Positions 49,759 through 58,262 of a DNA stretch of 64,000 nucleotides are shown here, in pieces; position 1 is the first letter of the stretch; every line of letters begins with the position of its first letter. The translations under genes and the position numbers were made by a program. The notes beneath the pieces are model-generated. The model was not told the DNA's origin. It did not search any database and saw nothing but the letters and a program-made list of their open reading frames with translations. This DNA is from an uncultured Eubacterium sp. Its GTDB lineage: Bacteria > Bacillota > Clostridia > Lachnospirales > Lachnospiraceae. The stretch spans positions 62,001 through 126,000 of the forward strand of contig CAJUIL010000006.1 of assembly GCA_910586225.1 (NCBI GenBank), written 5' to 3'.

Positions 49759-50940
49759 ATGCCTATGGAATTTTTGGAAAATCAGAAAAATCAGAAAAGT
49801 CAAAAAGAACAAGTAAAAACAAGCAAGATCCGGTTCCTGTGTTTCATAGGGGCCGTGATTTTGTTGCTGTCCGGCTGCAGTATCTGGATTGGCATAACGC
49901 CAGAGCAGACGTATTCTGCCGAGGAGCGCCGTATGCTTGCCGAACGGCCGAAGCTTACGAAAAAAAGCGTTCTGCGCGGCAAATTCCAGCAAAAATACGA
50001 AAAGTATCTGGGCGAGCAGTTTCCGGGGCGTACAAAGCTTGTAACGCTGCGTACAAAGCTGTCGCGGCTGCTGGGGGAGCGGGATGCAAACGGCGTTTAT
50101 TTTGGCAAGGATGATTATTTACTGGAACGGTATCAGATGCAGGATTTTGATTGGAAGCAGGTGAAAAAGAACGTAAAGCAGACGGCGGCGTTTTTAAAAA
50201 GCAATCCGGATGCAAAAGCGTTGTTTGTCCCGACCAAAAGCAGCGTCCTTTCCGAAAAGCTTCCGCTGTACGCACAAAATCAAGGCGAAGAGCCGTTTTT
50301 TGAGCTACTTGGCAAAATGGCTCCAAGCGAGCAGCTGAGCCACGCTGCCGATGCGTTAAAGGAGCATGAGGCAGAGGAGATCTATTACCGGACAGACCAC
50401 CATTGGACGACGCTGGGAGCATATTATGCTTATGAAGCGTGGGCAAAGGAGATGGGTTTTACGCCTGTGCCGAAAGAGCAGTTTACCGTGACGCCGGTCT
50501 GCAGCACTTTTTTCGGTACGACCTACGCGAAGGTGCGCACTGGGGGCCGGGCGGATACGATCGCATTGTATGAGCCAAAAGACGGGCCGCAGTTTGCGCT
50601 GGATTATAATATGGGAGAGTTCCAGTCTGACAGCTTTTATGATCTGTCGAAAGCCGAGGGAGACGATCCTTATAGTGTTTTCTTTGGCGGAAACCAGGCG
50701 TTGGTAGATATAAAAACGCAAGGACAGAAGGGAAAAACGCTTTTGATCATAAAGGATTCCTTTGGCAACTGTTTCGCGCCGTTTGCGGCAGCTCATTATG
50801 CGCGGACGATCGTAGTGGATCTGCGTTATGTGAACCTTCCAGTCAGCAAGCTGATGCGTGTGTATCCGGCGGACGATATTCTGATCTTGTATAATACCGC
50901 GCAGTTTATGGACGATAAGGATATCAGCAAATTAAAATAG
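49759..50940 (+). CDS. DHHW (AlgX/SGNH-like) protein, probable polysaccharide O-acetylation factor
   Basis: 393 residues. Basic N-terminus, then a lipoprotein-like or membrane segment (FIGAVILLLSGCSIWIG). The extracellular domain has the hallmark RTDHHWTTLGAYYAY (Asp 213, His 214, His 215) and the later VIKDSFGN-type IIKDSFGNCFAPF with the SGNH-like Asp/Ser region. Related AlgX/AlgJ proteins acetylate surface polysaccharide together with a membrane MBOAT protein that supplies acetyl groups. No MBOAT gene is in this window. The ribosome site is weak, consistent with coupling to the DUF4358 gene. Confidence 0.8.
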   Translation: MPMEFLENQKNQKSQKEQVKTSKIRFLCFIGAVILLLSGCSIWIGITPEQTYSAEERRMLAERPKLTKKSVLRGKFQQKYEKYLGEQFPGRTKLVTLRTKLSRLLGERDANGVYFGKDDYLLERYQMQDFDWKQVKKNVKQTAAFLKSNPDAKALFVPTKSSVLSEKLPLYAQNQGEEPFFELLGKMAPSEQLSHAADALKEHEAEEIYYRTDHHWTTLGAYYAYEAWAKEMGFTPVPKEQFTVTPVCSTFFGTTYAKVRTGGRADTIALYEPKDGPQFALDYNMGEFQSDSFYDLSKAEGDDPYSVFFGGNQALVDIKTQGQKGKTLLIIKDSFGNCFAPFAAAHYARTIVVDLRYVNLPVSKLMRVYPADDILILYNTAQFMDDKDISKLK

Positions 50941-50953
50941 TGAGGGATGCAAA

Positions 50954-52351
50954 ATGAAATATGACGTCATTATCATAGGTGCAGGCCCGGCCGGAATTTT
51001 TACGGCGATGGAGCTTGTGAAAAATAACAGCACGAAAAAAATACTGCTCGTGGAAAAAGGGAAAGCGATCGAGGATCGTAAATGTCCAAAGAGCCAGACG
51101 AGAAAGTGCGTGAATTGTCAGCCATGCAATATTACGACAGGCTTTTCCGGCGCAGGGGCGTTTTCAGACGGCAAGCTGTCGCTAAGCTATGAGGTGGGCG
51201 GCGATTTCCCGCAGCTGGTCGGTGCGGACCTGGCGCAGGAGCTGATCCATTATACAGACAAAATATATCTGGAATTTGGCGCGGATACGCGGATCGAAGG
51301 GGTCAGCGAGCCGCTTAAGGTGCGGGAGATCCGAAAACGCGCGATCCATGCAGGGTTAAAGCTGGTGGATTGTCCGATACGCCATTTGGGGACGGAAAAG
51401 GCGCAGCACATTTACGGAGCGATCGAGAAATATCTGCAGGAAAAGGGCGTAGAAATGCTGTTTGGCTACAGCTGCAGCGATCTGATCATGGAAGAGGACG
51501 TCTGCAAGGGCGTTGTACTGTCCAAGGAGTCCGGCGGTGAACAGCTGCGTTATGAGGCTTTGCACGTTGTTGTGGCAGCAGGACGGCGCGGCGCGGAATG
51601 GCTCCAGGCGCTTTGCGCAAAGTATGAGATCGCACATAAGCCGGGAACTGTGGACATCGGCGTACGTGTGGAGGTCCGCAACGAGATTATGGAAGAGGTC
51701 AACAAGGTGCTGTACGAATCCAAGCTGATCGGCTATCCAAGACCGTTTAAAAACCGTGTACGGACGTTCTGCCAGAATCCAGGCGGGTTTGTAAGCCAGG
51801 AAAACTATGACAATGACCTTGCGGTCGTTAACGGGCATTCGTATAAAGACCTGAAATCAGACAATACGAATCTTGCAATCCTGTGCTCGCACAATTTTAC
51901 AGAACCATTCAACCAGCCGATCGCTTATGCGCAGAAGGTCGGAGAGCTGACCAATATGCTTGGCGCGGGCCAGATTATGGTACAGCGTTATGGGGATATT
52001 TTGGACGGTAAGCGCACTTGGCCAAAGGAGCTGGCACAGTCCAACGTACGTCCGACGCTGCCGGATGTCGTTGCAGGGGATATTACTGCGGCGATGCCGT
52101 ATCGGGCAATGGTCAACATTATTAATTTTATCCAGGCGATGGATCAGGTTGTTCCGGGATTTGCAAGCACTGAGACACTTTTGTATTCTCCGGAGCTGAA
52201 ATTCTACAGCAATAAGGTGCGGATGGATGAAAATCTGGTCACAAATGTAAAAGGACTGTATTGCCTGGGTGATTCCAGCGGATGGACGAGAGGTTTGATG
52301 ATGGCGTCCGCGATGGGCGTGCTGATGGGGAGGAAGCTGCTGGATAAATAA
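50954..52351 (+). CDS. FAD-dependent oxidoreductase (COG2509-like)
   Basis: 465 residues; GAGGGATG before ATG 50954. FAD-binding MKYDVIIIGAGPAGIFTAME, a Cys-rich segment KCPKSQTRKCVNCQPCNITT, then GFSGAGAFSDGKLSLSYEVG, GRRGAEWLQALC and, near the end, GLYCLGDSSGWTRGLMMASA. The pattern is that of the uncharacterised FAD-dependent dehydrogenase family. The four-Cys stretch could bind a metal or a disulfide. Reaction unknown. It starts 13 bp after the DHHW gene, probably cotranscribed. Confidence 0.85.
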   Translation: MKYDVIIIGAGPAGIFTAMELVKNNSTKKILLVEKGKAIEDRKCPKSQTRKCVNCQPCNITTGFSGAGAFSDGKLSLSYEVGGDFPQLVGADLAQELIHYTDKIYLEFGADTRIEGVSEPLKVREIRKRAIHAGLKLVDCPIRHLGTEKAQHIYGAIEKYLQEKGVEMLFGYSCSDLIMEEDVCKGVVLSKESGGEQLRYEALHVVVAAGRRGAEWLQALCAKYEIAHKPGTVDIGVRVEVRNEIMEEVNKVLYESKLIGYPRPFKNRVRTFCQNPGGFVSQENYDNDLAVVNGHSYKDLKSDNTNLAILCSHNFTEPFNQPIAYAQKVGELTNMLGAGQIMVQRYGDILDGKRTWPKELAQSNVRPTLPDVVAGDITAAMPYRAMVNIINFIQAMDQVVPGFASTETLLYSPELKFYSNKVRMDENLVTNVKGLYCLGDSSGWTRGLMMASAMGVLMGRKLLDK

Positions 52352-52443
52352 CAGAAAGGGTCCATGTGCTTTTGAGCCAGAGGTAACAGGCTGCTTCGAC
52401 AGGATAAAACAAACAGGCTATGAAATGTGAAAGAAGAAAAGAT

Positions 52444-52830
52444 ATGAGAAAAAGCTTTAACACGAGCGGTGTATGTTTCCAGATATTCATTATATGGTAA
52501 ATGTAGACAGCCGGACAGAGCAGCTGATCCAAGGACTGATCCTGCAGCATAAATATTTTACGATCAACTGTGCGAGACAATACGGCAAGACAACGATCCT
52601 GAACGCGCTTTATCAAAAACTGAAACTGGAATACAGCATATTTTTTCTCAATTTTGAGGATATGGGAAGTGCAGCTTTTTCGGATGAGTATCAGTTTTGC
52701 AAAGCGTTTCTGCATCTGATGAAGGCGCAGATCGCATATGGTATGACACAGGGGATTTCGGAGATTACGGTTACGCAGATGGAACGAGATATGGAACGGG
52801 AAAATTTCGGACAAGCCTTTAACCGTGTAT
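52444..52830 (+). pseudogene. Decayed AAA-ATPase (PD-(D/E)XK-type) gene fragment
   Basis: ATG at 52444 starts MRKSFNTSGVCF, then a one-base deletion near 52476-52480 shifts the frame. The rest continues as FPDIHYMVNVDSRTEQLIQG, KYFTINCARQYGKTTILNAL (Walker A-like) and YSIFFLNFEDMGSAAFSDEY to about residue 119 (NRVW). This is the N-terminal quarter of the 500-550 residue AAA-ATPase/PD-(D/E)XK nuclease family common in gut anaerobes. The homology stops exactly at the start of an inverted repeat (52831), and the remaining frame to 52994 overlaps the galactosidase 3' end. Two lesions make it a clear pseudogene. Confidence 0.85.
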
Positions 52831-52871
52831 GGGGCTGTCGCAGTCAAAAAGGACATTACTGCGGCAGCCCC
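52831..52871. terminator. Inverted repeat after the GH42 gene
   Basis: GGGGCTGTCGCAG (52831-52843) pairs with CTGCGGCAGCCCC (52859-52871), one G-T pair. It lies 35 bp past the stop of the leftward galactosidase gene and marks the break of the ATPase fragment. No T-run, so termination strength is uncertain. Confidence 0.6.
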
Positions 52872-52905
52872 ATCTGCCTTTTACGGATCGAACCAAAATA
52901 TTGTG

Positions 52906-54927
52906 TTATTTTACAGGATCCTTTTTTAAAATATGGAACCCCCATGGCTTTAGCGCTGCCGTATCCTGCGCGTAAACCGTTGTATCTTCAATAAGCTCTG
53001 TCCCATGATAAGGAACGGTATAGCTAACCGTATCATTGGAATAATTAAAGAAATAAGTGATCTTTTCGCCGTTCTGGTTTATCCCTTCTCTGCGAATCAG
53101 CGGAAAATGTTCCCCGCTTACCGTTATATGAAATCGTTCCATGAGTGTTTTTAAAATAACTTCCAAGGACGCGTTGTCCATAAAGCATCCGATATAAGCC
53201 GCGGAACCCTTGCCGTAAGGGTGGTGTGTAACAGCGGCGTATGCGTTCCAGTAAGGATGGTCATAGTTTGCGATCACTTCTGTCTGTGTGTCTTTTGGGA
53301 TCAAAAGCTCCATCCAGTCTGACAGTACCGGTTGTTTTTCAAATGCTGCCGCTTTGCCGGACAGGGTGGTGCGTCCCGGATCTGTAAATTGGTCGTACGT
53401 TATGCCGAAGCAGTCTGTCAGTCCGTATGGCTGGTCGTCCGCATAGATTTTCAGATGCTCGTCGGCAAATGCGCTTCGAAACGATGCAAGCAGATGTCCG
53501 CCGTTTTTTACATAAGTATCCAAAGATGTTATAAGCTCTTTGGACATGGAATAAACGGACGGCAGGATGATCAGATCGTAAGCGGCAAGCTGGTCAGGTG
53601 CAGCGCAAGTGTCGCTGATGCAGTCCATTTCCAGGTTCATCCGGTAACAAGCATCGTACAGCCAGCGAACAACGGTATTCTGGTCGTTGATACTGCCGGC
53701 AGGGAAATAGGTAAAAGCAGTATTGGAGCGGTTGCTCATCATCATTGCGATCCGGTTGTGCTTGCTTAGGTGGAGCAGGTCGTTAGAGAGCCTTGCAAAA
53801 TCGGCGCCGATCGACATACATTCGCGGTAGGTGGCATTTTCTTTTAGATTATGGCTTAGGACGCCCTTCCAGTAGCTTTCGATGGCATTATGGATGGAAT
53901 GCCAGTGCCAGTATTCCACGCAGTCCGCGCCTCCTGCAAGGTGCGAAAACGCCTGCAGGCGCAGCTGTCCCGGATAGGCGAGCCAACCGTGGTTGCCCTG
54001 CGCTTGTGTTTCTAGTACGAGGTAATTGGTCTTTTTCAGAGAACGCGCAACATCGCCGCCAAACGCGATTTCCGCCCCGCTCAGAAGGTCCTCTCCTGGG
54101 TGGTAGATGTCGCAGCCTGCGATATCTAACGGCTGCGCTGCGTCATACTGATTTACATCTGGCTGGTAGCCGTAGGAATAATTGCGCCAGCTAAAGTCAA
54201 AATTGTGCGTTACCAGCTGATCCGGGCGCAGATATGTACGGATGATCCCTTCCTGCCAATGGAAAAATTCTGTGACAAGGTTCCGCTGGAACTGCTTAAA
54301 TTCGGCGCCCAGGCTTCCGTTGATGGTTCCGCGGATATCCGGCAGGTCTGCCCAGTCTTGGACGCGGTTGGACCAGTAGTTCAGACCAAACTCCGCGTTA
54401 AATGCTTGGATATCTGGATACTGCTTTTTCAGATATGCGCAGAACATCTGCTGCACGCGTGGGCTGCAGGTGTCATAGTGCTTTGTTTCGTTGTCGATCT
54501 GGATGCCGATGACGTGTGTATAAGGCTGTATTTCTTTCATTAGGCGGCGGATGATGCGTTCGGCGTGAAACAAGTATCCGGGATGGGTGATGTCCATATT
54601 TTGCCGGTGCCCGTACAGCTCTTGTCCGTGGTGCGTGACGGCGAGGATATCCGGGTATTTACGTGCCAGCCAAGGCGGGATGGCGTAAGTAGGTGTTCCG
54701 ACGATCACATCGATTCCGGCGTCCTGCGCGGCCTTTAGCATCCGGTGCAGATGGGTAAAATCAAATTCCCCGTCATTTGGCTCCCATGTGCTCCAGGTTG
54801 ATTCTGCTATGCGTATCAGATTGAATTCGGCTTTGCGCATCAGATCCATATCCTTCTGCAGACGGCTGCAGGGCATATATTCATCGTAATAGGCGGCGCC
54901 GTAGTATAGCTTGGATGTTTTCTTCAT
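52906..54927 (-). CDS. GH42 beta-galactosidase
   Basis: 673 residues from ATG 54927 (AAAGGAGTCTT upstream); an in-frame upstream ATG lacks a site. GH42 barrel: MKKTSKLYYGAAYYDEYMPC, STWSTWEPNDGEFDF, acid Glu 147 in IGIQIDNETKHYD, and nucleophile region YLVLETQAQGN. The middle trimerisation domain and C-terminal beta domain are present. No signal peptide: intracellular hydrolysis of beta-galactosides. It is divergent from the LacI-family regulator at 55077, and the intergenic region carries that regulator's operator, so it is likely repressed by it. Confidence 0.93.
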   Translation of the reverse strand: MKKTSKLYYGAAYYDEYMPCSRLQKDMDLMRKAEFNLIRIAESTWSTWEPNDGEFDFTHLHRMLKAAQDAGIDVIVGTPTYAIPPWLARKYPDILAVTHHGQELYGHRQNMDITHPGYLFHAERIIRRLMKEIQPYTHVIGIQIDNETKHYDTCSPRVQQMFCAYLKKQYPDIQAFNAEFGLNYWSNRVQDWADLPDIRGTINGSLGAEFKQFQRNLVTEFFHWQEGIIRTYLRPDQLVTHNFDFSWRNYSYGYQPDVNQYDAAQPLDIAGCDIYHPGEDLLSGAEIAFGGDVARSLKKTNYLVLETQAQGNHGWLAYPGQLRLQAFSHLAGGADCVEYWHWHSIHNAIESYWKGVLSHNLKENATYRECMSIGADFARLSNDLLHLSKHNRIAMMMSNRSNTAFTYFPAGSINDQNTVVRWLYDACYRMNLEMDCISDTCAAPDQLAAYDLIILPSVYSMSKELITSLDTYVKNGGHLLASFRSAFADEHLKIYADDQPYGLTDCFGITYDQFTDPGRTTLSGKAAAFEKQPVLSDWMELLIPKDTQTEVIANYDHPYWNAYAAVTHHPYGKGSAAYIGCFMDNASLEVILKTLMERFHITVSGEHFPLIRREGINQNGEKITYFFNYSNDTVSYTVPYHGTELIEDTTVYAQDTAALKPWGFHILKKDPVK

Positions 54928-54966
54928 AAGACTCCTTTCGTTTTGGTGAAAGTGGCTGCAGAGCTC

Positions 54967-55013
54967 TTGACGCATCCTGTTGTTTTGTGTAAAATAAGAA
55001 CAAACGGTTGCGC
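54967..55013 (+). promoter_or_regulatory. Promoter and operator of the galactan-locus regulator
   Basis: TTGACG (54967-54972), 17-bp spacer, TAAAAT (54990-54995), then the operator ACAAACGGTTGCGC at 55000-55013, four bases after the -10 box. The same 14-mer with one change is found at 56144. It lies in the region between the divergent galactosidase and regulator genes. Confidence 0.85.
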
Positions 55014-55076
55014 TAAAGGAAAGGATAACATACTTTTTGCCGCAAGTCTACAGCAAATGAAGGAGGAAATAAAATA

Positions 55077-56084
55077 ATGCAGGAGCAGGAAGGTAAAAAA
55101 CTGACGATGGATGACGTCGCAAAAGCGCTCGGCGTTTCCAAAACGACCGTCTCCAGAGCGGTATCCGGCAAGGGACGCATTGGCGAGCAGACGAGACAAA
55201 AGGTGTTGGAGTACATTGCGCAGCATAATTACAAGCCAAACGTAATGGCAAAGGGGCTTGCGAATAAGCGGACGTATAATATCGGTATGGTGCTGCAGGC
55301 GGACCTGCTGTCCTCAGACCTGCCGTTTTTTCCAAAGGCGCTTAAGGGGATCAGTGAAGCGGCTGCAAAGGAAGCGTATGACGTGATTCTGACGCTTGTG
55401 GATACGAACGATCTTTCGAGGCTTGCGCGTGTGATTGAGGACCAGAAGGTGGACGGCCTGATCCTGATGCGTACGCTTCAGGATGACAAGCCAGCGGAAA
55501 TGCTGAAAAAAAGCGGGCTTCCGTTTGTTGCCATGGGCATGACGGACGATCCGTATGTCTGTCAGGTAGACCACGACCATGTGGAGGCGTGCCGGGAGCT
55601 GACGGGGATCCTTTTGATGAAGGGGCTGAAAAAAATTGCGCTGATCGTGGGTGATATGAATCATGTCATTAATAAAAAGCGGCTGGAGGGCTTTTGCGCG
55701 GCGCATAAGGAGCTGGGGTTTGCGTTAGACGAATCGCTGATATTTACGGATGTGGATTCGCAGCTGCTCGCAGACCGGGTGACGGATATGATATTGATGC
55801 GCGGAGTCAGCTGCATGATCGGCGCGGATGATCTGCTGGCCAGTCAGGTGTTGAACAGGCTGGAGGAGGAGGGCGTACAGATCCCGCGGGAAATGCGTCT
55901 GGCGTCGTTTCATGACAGCCAGCTGCTAAAATCCGCAGGAACAGGTATTACGGCGATCCGTTTTCATACAGAAGAGCTGGGCAGGGAAGCGTGCAGGGTG
56001 CTTTTGCGGCAGATAAACGGGGAGGAGGTTCCGCATCTGACAAAGCTGTCATATGAGGTGGCAATACGCGGCTCTACCAAATAA
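55077..56084 (+). CDS. LacI-family transcriptional regulator of the galactan locus
   Basis: 335 residues; GAAGGAGGAAATAAA before ATG 55077. HTH and hinge: MDDVAKALGVSKTTVSRAVS and NYKPNVMAKGLANKRTYNIG. Effector domain: FFPKALKGISEAAAKEAYDV, GLILMRTLQDDKPAEML, MIGADDLLASQVLNRLEEEG, MRLASFHDSQLLKSAGTGIT. It should repress the flanking GH42 and downstream genes until a galacto-oligosaccharide binds. Its own promoter and the promoter at 56108 share the same operator, so autoregulation and control of the downstream operon are both supported. Confidence 0.9.
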   Translation: MQEQEGKKLTMDDVAKALGVSKTTVSRAVSGKGRIGEQTRQKVLEYIAQHNYKPNVMAKGLANKRTYNIGMVLQADLLSSDLPFFPKALKGISEAAAKEAYDVILTLVDTNDLSRLARVIEDQKVDGLILMRTLQDDKPAEMLKKSGLPFVAMGMTDDPYVCQVDHDHVEACRELTGILLMKGLKKIALIVGDMNHVINKKRLEGFCAAHKELGFALDESLIFTDVDSQLLADRVTDMILMRGVSCMIGADDLLASQVLNRLEEEGVQIPREMRLASFHDSQLLKSAGTGITAIRFHTEELGREACRVLLRQINGEEVPHLTKLSYEVAIRGSTK

Positions 56085-56107
56085 CGGGCTGAAATTTGAA
56101 ATAAGTC

Positions 56108-56157
56108 TTGACAAATGTGTGAAAGATTGATATGTTAAATAAAACAACCGGTTGCGC
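56108..56157 (+). promoter_or_regulatory. Promoter and operator of the 56204-59363 galactan genes
   Basis: TTGACA (56108-56113), 17-bp spacer, TATGTT (56131-56136), then ACAACCGGTTGCGC at 56144-56157, containing the perfect palindrome CAACCGGTTG. It matches the operator at 55000 in 13 of 14 positions. Confidence 0.87.
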
Positions 56158-56203
56158 AAACGGAAAACAAGGCTGTCTCAGGATAGTATACAGGAGGAAA
56201 GAT

Positions 56204-58042
56204 ATGGAAGAGTTTATTGTAAATATTATCCATCGCCCGGAAATGGTGCCGGAATACGCGGAAAAGGTAACCGGGCAGGGTAAGACAGAGGATATCGGAA
56301 GAAAGTCTCTTCTGAGCGAATCTCTGGATATTTTTAAGACGCAGCAAGAGTGCGCGCATAAAAACGGCTTGAAAACGACGATTGAAATGACATACGCAAG
56401 CCTGTTTAACGAGGAAGCGGTAGCGATTGCTAAGGAGCATCATAATACTTACGGGGATGAGATCGGCCTGACGCTGCTTGGCCTGCCTTGCAAGGAGTTT
56501 CGGGAAAAATACAAAACAAAGGATTTTTGTATTTGGATGTTTTCGATGGAGGACAAAAAGTCGATCGTAAACGATGTATTTGAAAAATTTTATCAAACGT
56601 TCGGTTTTTATCCGGAATCGACCGGTTCTTATTACATGGACGCGGAGCTGATCAATTATATCAAGGAAACCTATCCTTCGGTGAAATGCGCAGTAGCGAC
56701 CTGCTGGGAGGAGGGCCCGAAGGCGTATCATACGTGCAACAATTCCTGGTATACGTTTATGGACGGAGGTCCTTGGGCGCCGTGGATCCCATCAAAGCAG
56801 AACACGCACGCTCCGGCGGCGAACGCGCAGGAGGACAGCGGCATTGTGGCAATTCCGCATTTGTCGCGGGATCTGATTGCCTGCTATGACGGGAACGGTT
56901 CGAATTTCGGCACGCATCCGCAAAATGTGCTGCGCGGCATGATCTATGACAGCAGTACATGGGAATATCCATATTTGTACAATCTGATCGACCAGTATCG
57001 CTATCTTGCGAAATTCAACAACGGCTATGCCTACAATATGATGTTCGTAGGCCCAGGCTGGATGAATAAAATGGGACGCTGGGAAGCGCCGTACGAGCTT
57101 TTGCTCAAATCCTATGAGGACGGCTGCGCCTATTACGGGAAGCTGAAAAAAGAGGGCAAGTGTATCGATATGACAATGTCTGAATTTGCGGACTATTATC
57201 GGGAGAAGAAAACGTATACAGAGCCGGAGTGTGCGCTCTGGAGAGATATATTATACGGCTCGAAAAAGCAGCTGTTTTGGTATTGTGATCCATTCCTGCG
57301 TGCCTGCGTCAATATGGACCAGGGCGGCGCGATCGTAGATCTGCGTCCTTATGTAGCGAAGCTGGAATGGAAGGTTGGCATTGGGACAGAGCATATCCAG
57401 GACGCTTCTTATCCATTTCTGATCCAGGAAAAATACCGTGCAGGCTATTTTACGCATTATGCGGGAGAGGGTACGGTACGCAGCGCCAAGCTGACTTACC
57501 GTGGCGAAGAGGTGGATCTGTGCCTCTGTCCGACGCACGCGCATTTTTCACAGCAGGAAAATACCCGTATCCTAACGCTTGACCCGGTAGATATTGTATT
57601 TTCTGATCTGAGCATAAAGCTTTTGACACGTATTTTCTTTACAGAGGGCGCTGCAGATATCCGGATCGAACGCAGCATCCTGGAAATGAGCGACCCGGAT
57701 GCCAAGGTGGGATTGGATGAGTATCTGGTTGCCTGCTACGGTACGACAGAATATACCGAGGATATGACAGGTATTACATTATCCGCCGTCAAAGGGCAAA
57801 AAGAAGTGTCGCTTCCATATGAATATAAATGCCGGGAGGAAGCCTTGGAGGGCGCGGACCGTGTGACAGCGGTTGTTCCGGCGATTGATACGAAGGTTTC
57901 CATGTCGTGTGACAATCCGCAGGCGGCAGGCTACTTTAAGGAAGGCTATGCGTTCTCGCCAATGTTTACATTGGGGTATCGTACGCAGCTCAGTGAAAAG
58001 GAGGTATTTTCCACATGGCTCAGCTTGGAAAAGGCAGATTAA
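56204..58042 (+). CDS. Unrecognised 612-residue protein, possible carbohydrate-active or deacetylase-like enzyme
   Basis: Starts ATG 56204 behind CAGGAGGAAAG; a longer frame to 56132 runs through the operator. No signal peptide. The first 330 residues look like an alpha/beta barrel of the NodB or GH57-like kind: GLKTTIEMTYASLFNEEAV, GLTLLGLP, FGFYPESTGSYYMDAELINYI and VKCAVATCWEEGP. Trp/Tyr-rich stretches (DGGPWAPWIPS) fit a sugar-binding cleft. The last 250 residues are beta-rich. It lies in a LacI-controlled galactan operon between GH42 and GH53. I do not know the family; a glycosidase or esterase acting on galactan side chains is a guess. Confidence 0.7.
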   Translation: MEEFIVNIIHRPEMVPEYAEKVTGQGKTEDIGRKSLLSESLDIFKTQQECAHKNGLKTTIEMTYASLFNEEAVAIAKEHHNTYGDEIGLTLLGLPCKEFREKYKTKDFCIWMFSMEDKKSIVNDVFEKFYQTFGFYPESTGSYYMDAELINYIKETYPSVKCAVATCWEEGPKAYHTCNNSWYTFMDGGPWAPWIPSKQNTHAPAANAQEDSGIVAIPHLSRDLIACYDGNGSNFGTHPQNVLRGMIYDSSTWEYPYLYNLIDQYRYLAKFNNGYAYNMMFVGPGWMNKMGRWEAPYELLLKSYEDGCAYYGKLKKEGKCIDMTMSEFADYYREKKTYTEPECALWRDILYGSKKQLFWYCDPFLRACVNMDQGGAIVDLRPYVAKLEWKVGIGTEHIQDASYPFLIQEKYRAGYFTHYAGEGTVRSAKLTYRGEEVDLCLCPTHAHFSQQENTRILTLDPVDIVFSDLSIKLLTRIFFTEGAADIRIERSILEMSDPDAKVGLDEYLVACYGTTEYTEDMTGITLSAVKGQKEVSLPYEYKCREEALEGADRVTAVVPAIDTKVSMSCDNPQAAGYFKEGYAFSPMFTLGYRTQLSEKEVFSTWLSLEKAD

Positions 58043-58239
58043 ATTACAGATGTCCGTCTTGTTTTTTCAGGGATCTGGATATCGATATGTTTTACGATAA
58101 AGATACGAAGGAGTATCATTGTATCCGGTGCCAGTATGTGGCAAAGGAAGAGGACATTTTAAAAATGAACGAGGAAATCCGTACAAAGTACAAATTTATG
58201 GACAGGCGCATCACGGAATTTGAAGATTTTAGTTTTTAG
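58015..58239 (+). CDS. Small zinc-ribbon protein
   Basis: 74 residues. AAAGGAGG lies ten bases before ATG 58015, inside the 3' end of the previous gene, with a 28-bp overlap. Motifs CPSC (13-16) and CIRC, about 22 residues later, form a four-Cys zinc ribbon, followed by an acidic helical tail (KEEDILKMNEEIRTKY). Family not recognised. Coupled translation with the unknown galactan-locus protein suggests that they act together. Confidence 0.8.
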   Translation: MAQLGKGRLNYRCPSCFFRDLDIDMFYDKDTKEYHCIRCQYVAKEEDILKMNEEIRTKYKFMDRRITEFEDFSF

Positions 58240-58262
58240 CAATGCTTGATCGGAGAACGACT

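Noticed and set aside
52831..52994. C-terminal 54 codons of the frame starting at 52473
   Set aside because: Antisense to the galactosidase 3' end and unrelated to the ATPase family; treated as read-through of a pseudogene.
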